Source: Paraescarpia echinospica (taxonomy: Eukaryota; Annelida; Polychaeta; Sabellida; Siboglinidae). From it: a stretch of DNA of 64,000 nucleotides. How positions within the stretch are numbered: the stretch's first letter is position 1; each line of letters starts with the position of its first letter. A model generated the notes under the pieces. The model saw only the letters and a program-made list of their open reading frames with translations, was not told the DNA's origin and searched no databases. Position numbers and translations under genes: made by a program. The stretch is from contig CM034539.1 in assembly GCA_020002185.1 (NCBI GenBank), positions 3,914,855 through 3,978,854 of the forward strand. Direction: 5' to 3'. Below, in pieces: positions 55,878 through 64,000 of this stretch.

Positions 55878-56275
55878 ACTGTTACATAAATTAAAATACT
55901 ATGAACTAAACGGTAAAGCTCTAGATCTCTGCAAAAGCTATTTACTGTTTTTGCAATCTGTTCCTAGAGTTAAGACAAAGGCTGGAACTCGAGCTTTTTC
56001 AGTTGCAGCGCCCACTATATGGAATTCGCTTCCCGTTAATGTTAAATCAGCAGAAAATATTGTTACATTTCGTCGTCACCTCAAAACCTATCTTTTCAAT
56101 ATCGCCTATCCTCCCTAGCTTCCTAGCTCATCCATCCATTTGTTGACGACTTTCGCCTATCACACGAATACGAGAAAGCTTAATCCTTTGGTTTTGGTGC
56201 GCCACTGAGCTCAGATTGTCTGAGGATACTAGCGCGTAAGAAGTTATTTATTATTATTATTATTATTATTATGTT
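55878..56275 (+). mobile_element. LINE 3' end with internal deletion, plus strand
   Basis: The plus strand reads LKYYELNGKALDLCKSYL, a central RT segment, directly followed by RVKTKAGTRAFSVAAPTIWN and SLPVNVKSAENIVTFRRHL plus KTYLF, the extreme C-terminus of a LINE RT, so several hundred internal bases including the YxDD box are missing. The 3' part ends in a (TTA)n tail at 56,246-56,271. It begins exactly where the minus-strand L2-like RT ends, so it truncates that element's 5' side. Confidence 0.8.
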
Positions 56276-56305
56276 TGTGCAAATGTATAACACAATATAT
56301 ATATG

Positions 56306-56440
<135 letters not shown>

Positions 56441-56894
56441 CACGCAACAAAAAACCACACACACACACAATTGGTTTGCATTTATTTCACCCAAGGCCTT
56501 TTTATATGAAATGGTGGTTTGCCAGAGCAATGGCATTAAAAATTGTTCAAATGAGTATATCAGCACATAACATCAATATTTTGTCAGTTGCACCTAATTT
56601 TTATTAAAAATGTGTAGTACCAAATAAATATCAATTTATCTGCAATTGTTCCTTCCTGCGATTACACAGCTTGGCGACGCAAGCGGAGTCTGTTTTGTTC
56701 ACTGACACGCTCTTCCTCCGACGCACTCTTCATCGGCCACGCCCTCTCCTCCCACCCCTTCCTCTCACTGCACCCTGTAGTCCACCTTTTCCCACCTCCT
56801 CAGCCCTTTCACTCAACCTCTGTGAATGAAAGGATCATTTGATTATGCTAAATATGTGTTATACCAATAACATTTAGTATACATATATCATTTG
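56441..56894. other. No gene recognised
   Basis: Unique-looking sequence with a C-rich stretch at 56,690-56,815 (CCTCCCACCCCTTCCTCTCA). No gene. Confidence 0.45.
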
Positions 56895-57212
56895 GATCGA
56901 AGAGCTTCGGACTCAAGACTGAGAGAACCCGGGATCGAATCCTATGCGGCGGTGTCGAACCTTGGGCAAGTTCGTTTCTCTAAATTGCTTCAGTTCACTC
57001 AGCTGTATGAATGAATACACCTGGCTATAGACAGTGGTGGATATTTGTGTACTAATAGTCTTTGCGCGATAATTGCAGTGCGGCTGAATGTTTTCCAGAG
57101 AAGTCGAGATTGTTTTCAACTGAACAGGTCTGCCAAGGAGTAAAGTGTAAAGCGCTTTGAACAGTCCTGAGGGCTGGATACTGCGCAATAAAAGAACTTA
57201 CCTTTTATACAC
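56895..57212 (+). mobile_element. tRNA-derived SINE
   Basis: The head resembles a tRNA: GATCGAAGAGCTTCGGACTC, then an anticodon-arm-like AAGACTGAGAGA, then the B box GGGATCGAATCC at about 56,931-56,942. The body has GCTGTATGAATGAATACACC, TGGCTATAGACAGTGG and AAAGCGCTTTGAACAG, and the 3' part GGATACTGCGCAATAAAAGA, a pattern seen in many mollusc and other marine invertebrate SINEs that share a LINE 3' tail. The B box is good and the A box is weak, and the head does not fold into a clean cloverleaf, so this is not a tRNA gene. Confidence 0.8.
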
Positions 57213-57504
57213 ATATACTGCTTTACCAGCAACAGTGTACACAAATGATCGTGGTATTCAATGCAACAATTTGGCGTCTGAGTTACTTTTATTTCATCAC
57301 GGTTAGCACGCTCGCAGGCTTGGTATACGATGGGTGCATACCTACTCCCGCTGAGACAAGGGTTCCTCTCGGGGCAAGTAGTGGTAAAAACTTTAAAGAC
57401 AATAGACATTACACCTTTACCTTGAAAATCGTCAAAACTACCCACACATCGATACGGGAAATCTGACATTCTCCATTACTTTCATATCGACCATGTAAAT
57501 ATCC

Positions 57505-57640
57505 AACAATACTCCCCCGCTCAGGAAAATCTCGTACCCTCCAGCCCTCCCTTGTCAACTGGGAAAATCTCCAACAAAACCCCCTCCCCGGAGAAATTCT
57601 CTAACATAACCCCCTCCCTTGGAAATTCTCCAACTCCCCG
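57505..57640. repeat. Degenerate ~42-bp repeat (CTCCAACAAAACCCCCTCCC)
   Basis: Three to four diverged units of GGGAAAATCTCCAACAAAAC and CCCCTCCC. Confidence 0.7.
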
Positions 57641-58225
57641 ACTCAATACCAAAAAATAATAAAAGTTTCGTGGAGAAAAACGGACTCCCCACAAAAAACC
57701 ACGCAACGCCAACGCCACCAGTCAGCTGATCATTCGCTAGTCGTAATCAAAACCAGTCCATTCTATTGATGGAACTGCACATCCACCCACATGCACACAC
57801 ACATTATGATGTGTTTATAACTAATACATCATAGACACAGCAACAAATGATTACTGGCTGATATTGTATCATTAATTACATTTACGTCCCTGTCAACACG
57901 AACGGACGCGACTCGTTATTGACGACCAAGACTAAAGTGCACCTAATACAGAATGTCATTAATGGGCACACGTCTTGTCGATAATATTCAATGGGTTAAC
58001 ACGATGCAAAACAAGATTAATTTCACAAACACAATAACAAACAGAATATATACGAGAATTCATTGTACAACTTACATCGGTCGAAGAATCGTCGATGGCA
58101 TGGAATTTGAAGCTCCGCCCCCGTCGGGTCACAACCTTCCTCGGAATTATCCGAGCTCGCTGTTCGGGAATTTGAATGACAGCGCGGTGATTTGAGTGGC
58201 AGCGCGACGATTCTTATAAACATTG
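57641..58225. other. No gene recognised
   Basis: No convincing coding frame on either strand. Confidence 0.45.
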
Positions 58226-58800
58226 AATGGTTAAATTATAAATTTGGTTCTGCGTCGTTAAAACATATTTGGACTGTCAGTACGTTATAATAGATATAAT
58301 TTATACTATATATAACAGTACTTAAAAAAAACTTACTATGTTCCTTCAAAAGACAACAAAAAAGAGGTATGCCACAGAATAGGTGGAGCGAACAATTCAA
58401 GCATAACACTTGATTCCCGCTGTTAAGACGCGGTGCTTTCTGGATAAACTTGACTTACTTGACTTAAATGCCTTCGCCGATTTGACCTCTCACTATCCTC
58501 CTGGATGTCACACGCCTCCATTTCGTCCTGTCTGGATCACACCGCACAGCTGTTAAAAGCGGGATTCAAGTGTCTTGTCTAATTTGGTTACTCCATCTCT
58601 TCCACGTTTTCAGAGTAAATCAAAATCTTCCTTGTAAGCTACATGACGTCTGGCGAAAGGCATACCTGTCCAAACCATTGGAGTCTTCTATGTCTGTTGA
58701 CATCTGAGATGGATTGAGGGTGAATGCCTCATCTATGATCTGGCTATTTCGTAATCTGTCTGCCATAGTAACACCTCTGATAGCCCGCACATGGCAACAT
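58226..58800 (-). mobile_element. RTE-like LINE 3' end (copy 2 of the window-start repeat)
   Basis: 58,226-58,560 matches positions 1-310. Towards the right, 58,640-58,800 on the minus strand encodes RAIRGVTMADRLRNSQIIDE, the C-terminal part of an RTE-like RT that recurs at 59,450-59,580 (RRLRWFGYVCRM context). I read the left portion as 3' untranslated sequence. Frames are broken. Confidence 0.7.
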
Positions 58801-58879
58801 ATATATATATGTATATATAAAACATTTCGGAAGCTGCAACAGGCAAATGTGAAACGAAAGAGGCAACACCTTGGTAGAG

Positions 58880-59055
58880 TTGGACGTGGAAAGCCCAAAT
58901 GGAGAAACGAAGAAAGAAATTGACTGCATCCTGACAAACAGGCCATACATGGTCATTGGCGTAACTGTCATCAACCAAGTCAACATTGGAAGTGACCACT
59001 GAATGATAATTTGCAACATCAAACTGGACGTCAAGGCTGAAAGGAAAAACAAGAA
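58880..59055 (+). mobile_element. RTE-like endonuclease fragment, plus strand
   Basis: The plus strand reads SPNGETKKEIDCILTNRPYM, then VTVINQVNIGSDH followed by a stop and MIICNIKLDVKAERK. SPNG.T.nEIDyIlt and the GSDH(R) catalytic motif are the C-terminal half of an apurinic-type endonuclease of RTE LINEs. The fragment is isolated between two minus-strand RT pieces. Confidence 0.75.
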
Positions 59056-59069
59056 ACAACCAAGTGTAT

Positions 59070-59255
59070 ATGTAGCGTCTATTGTTCTTGCATATGGACA
59101 CGGCTCCAGAACAGCTGTGTAGAACTGTGTTTGCGGTGTTGTGTTTGCGCTACTGCTTGTTGTAAAACGCATCGAGGGATAGATCTGTGGTGGTGTTGTT
59201 GGATAAGAGTCGCAAGATTTAAATGAACTTTGTCAATTCCACGGAAGCAAATCAA
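59070..59255. repeat. Interspersed repeat shared with 41,445-41,635
   Basis: Matching blocks include GCGTCTATTGTTCTTGC, ACACGGCTCCAGAACAGCTG, GTGTAGAACTGTG and ACGGAAGCAAATC. Confidence 0.8.
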
Positions 59256-59880
59256 AATCACTATCCTCCTGGATGTCACACGCCTCCATTTCGTCATGTC
59301 TAGATCACACCGTTCTGCTGTTAAAAAGTGGGATTCCAGTGTCTTGTCTAATTTGGTCACTTCGCCTTTTCCGCGGCCTTGCTTGTTTTGTGTGTCCGTT
59401 AATGTCTTCCTTATATGCTATTTTTATGAGCTTTGCATTTGTCATACGGCAGACATATCCAAACCACCGGAGTCTTCTATGTCTGATGACATCTGAAAGG
59501 GACTCAGGGGTGAATGCATCATCTCTTATCTGGCTATTTCATAATCTGTCTGTCCTTGTAACACCTCTGGTAGCCCGCTAGAAACGCATCTCAGAAACTT
59601 CAAGAGACTGCGTCTCTTGCCATCGTAGTGTCCAAGGTGCTACACCATATATTGCATAGGCAGTATAAGGGCCCCATATAATATGGCTTTTATTCTTATT
59701 GTGAAGACTCTGTTTGGAAATATGCTGTTTCTGAGTCTACAAAATGTTGTTGATGCCAAGGCTATTCGCCTGGCAACTTCCCTCTCTGTAGAAGGTACTA
59801 TGCTGCCTAGGAAGCAGAACTCTCTCACAGTGTCCAGTTGTAAATTTTCCATGTTGATATGCTTGTGAATGTTGAAGGAT
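59256..59880 (-). mobile_element. RTE-like reverse transcriptase C-terminal part
   Basis: The minus strand reads NLQLDTVREFCFLGSIVPST, EVARRIALASTTFCRLRNSI, TIRIKAILYGALILPMQYMV, then TRTDRL-NSQIRDDAFTPES and RHRRLRWFGYVCRM, then RKRRSDQIRQDTG. This is the standard post-catalytic order of craniate/RTE-like reverse transcriptases (FcYLGs.i...; RRI..A...F..L; RRLRWfGHvcRm; RPr.Rw.Dqi..D). Only a few stops interrupt it. Confidence 0.8.
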
Positions 59881-60060
59881 AGGAGCTATTATCGTAAAGG
59901 TGTTCGACGACTTTTTTAGTTGGAAGTCCCAGTTTATCCCTACTTGTTTTACCCCTACATAGCCCATGTTAAAAGATAGGGGCTAAACCTCATGTTAAAG
60001 CTTAGGACATTTTTATCCCATGTTAAAGCATAGGGGCTAAAGTCTATCTGACCTACAGCT
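59881..60060. repeat. CATGTTAAAAGATAGG / TATCGTAAAGG motif cluster
   Basis: GGAGCTATTATCGTAAAGG, CCATGTTAAAAGATAGGGGC and CCATGTTAAAGCATAGGGGC match the cluster upstream of the zinc-finger gene at 28,975-29,330. Confidence 0.8.
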
Positions 60061-60206
60061 CATAACCACTGACAAACAACTTACAAACACTGATATACAA
60101 CACACAAACATTGACCTACAACATACATATACCGACCTACAACACATAACCAGTGCTAAATATTAACCTACAAAATATAAACATTGACATACAACTCACA
60201 AACACT

Positions 60207-60409
<203 letters not shown>

Positions 60410-60459
60410 GTAGGCCAAACATATAGGTTATTGTTATACGGTAGTACCTAAATTCGTGT

Positions 60460-61030
60460 CTCTTTAAAAAAAAAAACCGTACTCGAGACATGTCTGGACT
60501 TGTTTGTTTGTTGCGAGAGCGAGCGTGCGCACCCTGTATGACGTCATTAAACTGCTACGCGCAGTCATTTTGTACGCGAGGTGAGTTGGTCAAGCAGGTA
60601 GTGATTTGGTTAGCCATCGTTTTGAACTTGCGGACTTGAATATAATCTCATCATTTTTGTGTACCTATAGGTGCTAAACCCTATGTTCGAACATAGGAAT
60701 TTCCCCCATGTTAAGAGATAGCAAATTTACCCCATGTTAAAGGATAAGAATTTTGCATCAGGGCACTCCCTGGTTAAACGATAAGGAATTTTTTTATCTC
60801 ATGTTAAAGTATAGGAGCTATTATCGTAAACGTATACGACAAAATTTTGAATTTTCCTCATGTTAAGAGATAGGTTCGTTGGTGACAAAATAAACCGTAT
60901 AGCGAGTGGAAAATTCCCCTGTAAAATATAACCCCAGCATGTGACGTTATGGTCAGTGACGTTGTGTTATAGCGAGTGAAAAATTCCCCTGTAAAATGTC
61001 ATTCTAGAAGTTTCTTTGGTAATTTTTTCA
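60460..61030 (+). repeat. Degraded copy of the zinc-finger gene promoter region
   Basis: CGTACTCGAGACATGTCTGG followed by ACTTGTTTGTTTG (60,478) matches 29,573-29,600; AGCGAGTGGAAAATTCCCCT, GTAAAATGTCAT and CTAGAAGTTTCTTTGG (60,900-61,020) match 29,393-29,440; CATGTTAAAG/TATCGTAAACG motifs lie between. Block order differs from the intact locus. Another promoter-like copy is at 62,113-62,200. Confidence 0.75.
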
Positions 61031-61275
61031 GCACACTACAAAACTGACGCCATAAACTGATATAAACTCGTAATGAACGCTCTGTGTGTTGGAAGAAAGT
61101 ATAAGTGTTATATTGACATATAACATTTATACTTATCAGCCGTATCTCACTCGAGTGTTCGCTTGAAAACTGATTGCAAACTGGTTCCAAACTGTTTTGA
61201 AGTGATATTCCCTGTCCAAGTGATAACGACTCGGTGGCCTTGACACTAAAGTTGGCAAACCTCTTTTTCGAAACA

Positions 61276-61975
61276 GGCGCGTAACAAAGTGAAGCGTTAT
61301 GATAGAACAGTACAGGTGTATTAGCTATCGAACACTGGCTATAAACAAACCGGTATAATCCTTTGACCTATAACATTAGCTAACATACGACATTTGTACT
61401 TACCAGACTTTGTATTAATATCGATATAGTAACACTCTTTTATGAGAATGTGGTTGGCTCTGAAAACAACCGTTTAAACACAAAAACAACTCAAACTGTT
61501 AAAACCGTTTAAACACCAAAAAAAACAAATAAAACTGTTAAAACGTTACACTAAGTACGTCGTCAGTGAGCGAACGAAGGCAGTGGTGTAATATTCCAAT
61601 GGTCTCCGTCATTGGGTGTAACGCCGATCACCGACATCTTCACCAAAAAACATAATTGGCAGCGTCACGTCAATAAGGGGCGATGTCAGAGGAAGGTCGA
61701 CAAACAGCAGCAGCGGGAAGCATCCGTTGAAGAAATAATAGTACATGGCCTCAACCGGACCGATCATGGCGAGGTTCAAAGAATGACGTTTAAATCATAC
61801 TGAAGGCACTTGATAATGTGTATAATTTTTTGTTATAGCAGTTCCATGGAACATAAAGGTCACGTGGGCGTGCCGAAAGATCACGGACTGTAGAGTAGAA
61901 CATTCAAAAGCACGGACTGCTGAGTAGAATTTGCGCGTAACAAAGTGAAGCGTTATGACAGAACAGTACAGGTGT
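61276..61975. repeat. Direct repeat pair (GCGTAACAAAGTGAAGCGTT...)
   Basis: GCGTAACAAAGTGAAGCGTT followed by ATGAYAGAACAGTACAGGTG and TATTAGCTATC occurs at about 61,277 and 61,932, 655 bp apart, enclosing the decayed zinc-finger exon. Confidence 0.75.
61607..61742 (+). pseudogene. Decayed copy of the C2HC zinc-finger exon 3
   Basis: The frame reads FTKKHNWQRHVNKGRCQRK then DKQQQREASVEEII, followed by GTACAT in the donor position, matching FTRRRDWHRHVKQGWCQRN and the following Gln-rich stretch of the gene at 31,260-31,556. The leading Cys pair is replaced (GVTPITDIF), so the finger could not bind zinc normally. No Ala/Thr-rich linker or flanking exons were recognised. Confidence 0.7.
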
Positions 61976-62276
61976 ATTAGCTATCATTTGTAAGAACTAT
62001 ATCGAACACCAGTATCAACCAGAATAAATCAATATAATTCAAACTAAACTGATAACGAATGCTCTGTATGTTGGAAGAACAATAGACTAGTGTTATTAGG
62101 TAGCGATTAAATTCGTGTCTCTTATAAAACCCGTACTCGAGACGTGTCTGGACATGTTTGTTTGTTGCGATCGCGAGAGGGCGCACCCTGTATGACATCA
62201 TCAGTTATGTCTGAATGTAGTTCAGTATAGAAACATTACACAGTTATGTCTGCGTATATTTCAATACAGATGATAG

Positions 62277-63165
62277 GTCATCATCATCATCATTGTGCAG
62301 TCGTAGTAGCCCGTGGATGGGCGAAGGCCTCAGCATGTCGTTTCCAAATCTGCCTGTCTTGCGCTATCCTCTGCCAGATGGTGCCCTTCCAGTACTCATC
62401 TAGTTCGTCTCTCCACCGTCTCGCCGGTCTTCCTCTAGATCGTTTCCCTTCGTAAGGTCTCCAGGTTGTGATACGCGATGTCCAGCGGTTATCTCGTAGT
62501 CTGCTGATGTGCCCTGCCCAGGTCCACTTCTGTCTTCTGATTTGTTCTAACACGTCTATGAACTTTGTCTTCTGCCTTACCCAGATGTTTGTTTTTCTCT
62601 CCCGGTATGTGATGTTTAACATACTTCTTTCCATCTTCGTTTGTGCGGCTGCTAGCTTATTCTTTGCCTGGATGGTGAGTGCCTATGTTTCCGCGCCGTA
62701 TGTCATCGCTGGAAGTACGCATGAGTTGAAGACTTGTCTCTTCAAGCAGGTTCCAAAGTTACCTTTGAAGATGTCGCGGTGTTTGGCGAATGCTGTCCAG
62801 CCGGCTGTGATCCTTCTTTGAATCACCTTATCTCGGTTTTTGTCTCTGATACTGTATCACTGTCCGATATAGACATAGCTTTCAACGTTCTCTATCTGCG
62901 TCGTGTTGATATATATTGGTGTGTCATTTTCTAGCATCACTTCTGTCTTCGAGATGTTCATCTTGAGACCTTGTTTTTCACTTTTATCAGCTAGCTCCGT
63001 CAGCATGTTTTGTAGTTCTTCCGGTGTAGTAGCGCATATGAATATGTCGTCGGCGAAGCGAAGATGGCTGATATATTCTCCGTCTATCATCAAGCCTCTG
63101 GTTTCCCAGGTCAGTCTTCGGAATATGCTTTCGAGTGTTGCCGTGAGCAGCTTGGGCGATATGGT
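62277..63165 (-). mobile_element. RTE-like LINE, C-terminal half of the RT and 3' tail
   Basis: Minus strand from 63,165: LTWETRGLMIDGEYISHLRF, then FADDIFICATTPEELQNMLT (the YADD box reads FADD), EKQGLKMNISKTEVMLENDT, QRRITAGWTAFAKHRDIF, LPAMTYGAET, then QKWTWAGHISRLRDNRWTSR, RGRPARRWRDELDEYWKGTI and RHAEAFAHPRATTTAQ, ending in an ATG repeat tail at 62,277-62,294. The two long open parts (63,093-62,857 and 62,634-62,290) are in the same frame, with only about two stops between, so the copy is fairly young. 5' parts are missing. Confidence 0.9.
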
Positions 63166-63660
63166 AGGTAGTTATGTGTATTTCAGTAGAGACGTTAGCC
63201 AGTTATGTATCTGTGTAGTTCAGTACAGATATGTTAACCACTTATGTCTTATGTCAATACTCTGACTAATTACATTGGTGTCCGTTAAGTGACGTTGGAA
63301 CCATGATGGTCACCTCTTTGAATGAAGTCCTGTCAGGTGGTTGTCCTTACATGTTATTGACATAGTCGTTTTCGATCATAGCAGTTTTCAAATTCGCTTG
63401 TTATGACAGCCTCTACTTGGAACGCTACGTCGGAAATGACGTCGCACCGGAAGTTACTTGACTGTCATGATGGCCTCTATGCTTCCAGTATTCGCGGAAG
63501 TGTGTCAACGAATAGAGATCTATCATGGCCGTTAAATGGCAATACTCTGACTAATTACATTGGTGTCCATTGAGTGGCATCGAATGTCGCCTCTCTCATG
63601 AACGTGCACAGTTTTTGTGTTAAGGGAAGTCATGTGATGTACGTTCGGTCTAATTGGTTA
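63166..63660. repeat. Direct repeats around AATACTCTGACTAATTACAT
   Basis: CAATACTCTGACTAATTACA followed by TTGGTGTCC and a TTRAGTG ending occurs at 63,256 and 63,540, about 285 bp apart. In addition, CAGTTATGTCTG/ATTTCAGTACAG units recur around 62,210-62,270 and 63,165-63,230. Confidence 0.7.
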
Positions 63661-63689
63661 TGCAAATGAGATGACGCCGAAAACTAGTG

Positions 63690-63914
63690 TATATACCATA
63701 CTTCCGACGATTCTGGTCTTTCCTTTTTCGACTCTCTAGAAGGTCGTATCGTGTCTGATCGCTCGGACTATTTGTAAATATAGAATTATTACGTTGTAAA
63801 GACGGATGTTTCATACACATATGTTTTCCGTTAAAAGAAGCGAAACCTCATACGAGTCCTATGGTCGGCTCGTTGGATGTGAATCCAAACAGATGATCGT
63901 CTCGTGACATGAAG
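63690..63914 (+). promoter_or_regulatory. Possible TATA promoter and non-coding first exon (or LTR R-U5)
   Basis: TATATACC at 63,690 is followed about 30 bp later by a pyrimidine-rich CTTTCCTTTTTCGACTCTC, a plausible start site, and then by about 190 bp without coding potential up to GAAG|GTATGT at 63,914, a good donor. The gene would lie beyond the window. An LTR/leader of a retroelement is an alternative. Confidence 0.35.
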
Positions 63915-64000
63915 GTATGTGATGTTTGGTTCTTGTCACTCGTTGATCTAAGTGTTTGGTGTTTCTTTTGTCCGACAAGTTTGATTCTTGTCACTCTTTG

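Noticed and set aside
56895..57000. A tRNA gene
   Set aside because: Only the B box is good, the cloverleaf does not close, and the following body and tail are those of a SINE.
63690..63914. A full LTR retrotransposon at the right edge
   Set aside because: A TATA box and leader-like exon are visible, but no paired LTR, primer-binding site or gag/pol could be found before the window ends.

Overview
The window is eukaryotic nuclear DNA from an animal, most likely a marine invertebrate (mollusc or other lophotrochozoan; a lancelet-like genome cannot be excluded). The reasons are AT-rich introns with GT..AG borders, a DEG/ENaC channel split over short exons, many non-LTR retrotransposon remnants (CR1/L2-like and RTE-like), a DIRS/Ngaro-type tyrosine-recombinase retroelement, a tRNA-derived SINE, long microsatellites and one 1-kb assembly gap (8,001-9,000). 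Nothing bacterial, no CRISPR array and no operon was seen. Species and database matches were not checked; all family names rest on motifs read by eye.

Layout. 0-2 kb: an interspersed repeat, a coiled-coil exon and a 0.6-kb repeat. 4.6-6.0 kb: three phase-compatible exons of a DEG/ENaC channel. 6.4-16.9 kb: LINE fragments, the N gap, microsatellites and a ~300-350-bp satellite array with one inverted part. 16.9-17.1 kb: a further DEG/ENaC exon cut off by an RTE fragment. 17.7-20.7 kb: a 2.3-kb inverted-repeat transposon with an 8-bp target duplication, inside a repeat whose empty form is at 1.4-2.0 kb. 20.9-24.4 kb: a SWIM-type gene remnant, then a 3.2-kb inverted-repeat element with a decayed transposase-like gene. 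25.8-27.6 kb: a DIRS-like element. 28.3-31.9 kb: a transposon-gene fragment, then the best complete gene model, a four-exon C2HC zinc-finger gene with a TATA box. 34.2-36.3 kb: a broken acidic-N-terminus gene. 36.9-40.6 kb: a 3.7-kb inverted-repeat element with a decayed gene. 42.9-53.0 kb: two CR1-like LINEs facing each other; the second is split by a 6.9-kb inverted-repeat element full of minisatellites. 53.7-57.2 kb: nested LINEs and a SINE. 58.2-64 kb: RTE-like pieces, degraded copies of the zinc-finger locus and a possible first exon at the right edge.

Few host genes are credible: the DEG/ENaC channel (probably disrupted), the C2HC zinc-finger gene (possibly itself transposon-derived, since its promoter and one exon recur around 60-62 kb), and perhaps the coiled-coil exon near 1 kb. 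The rest is mostly layered mobile DNA. Several insertions can be ordered, because the broken coding frame or an empty copy shows the pre-insertion site.
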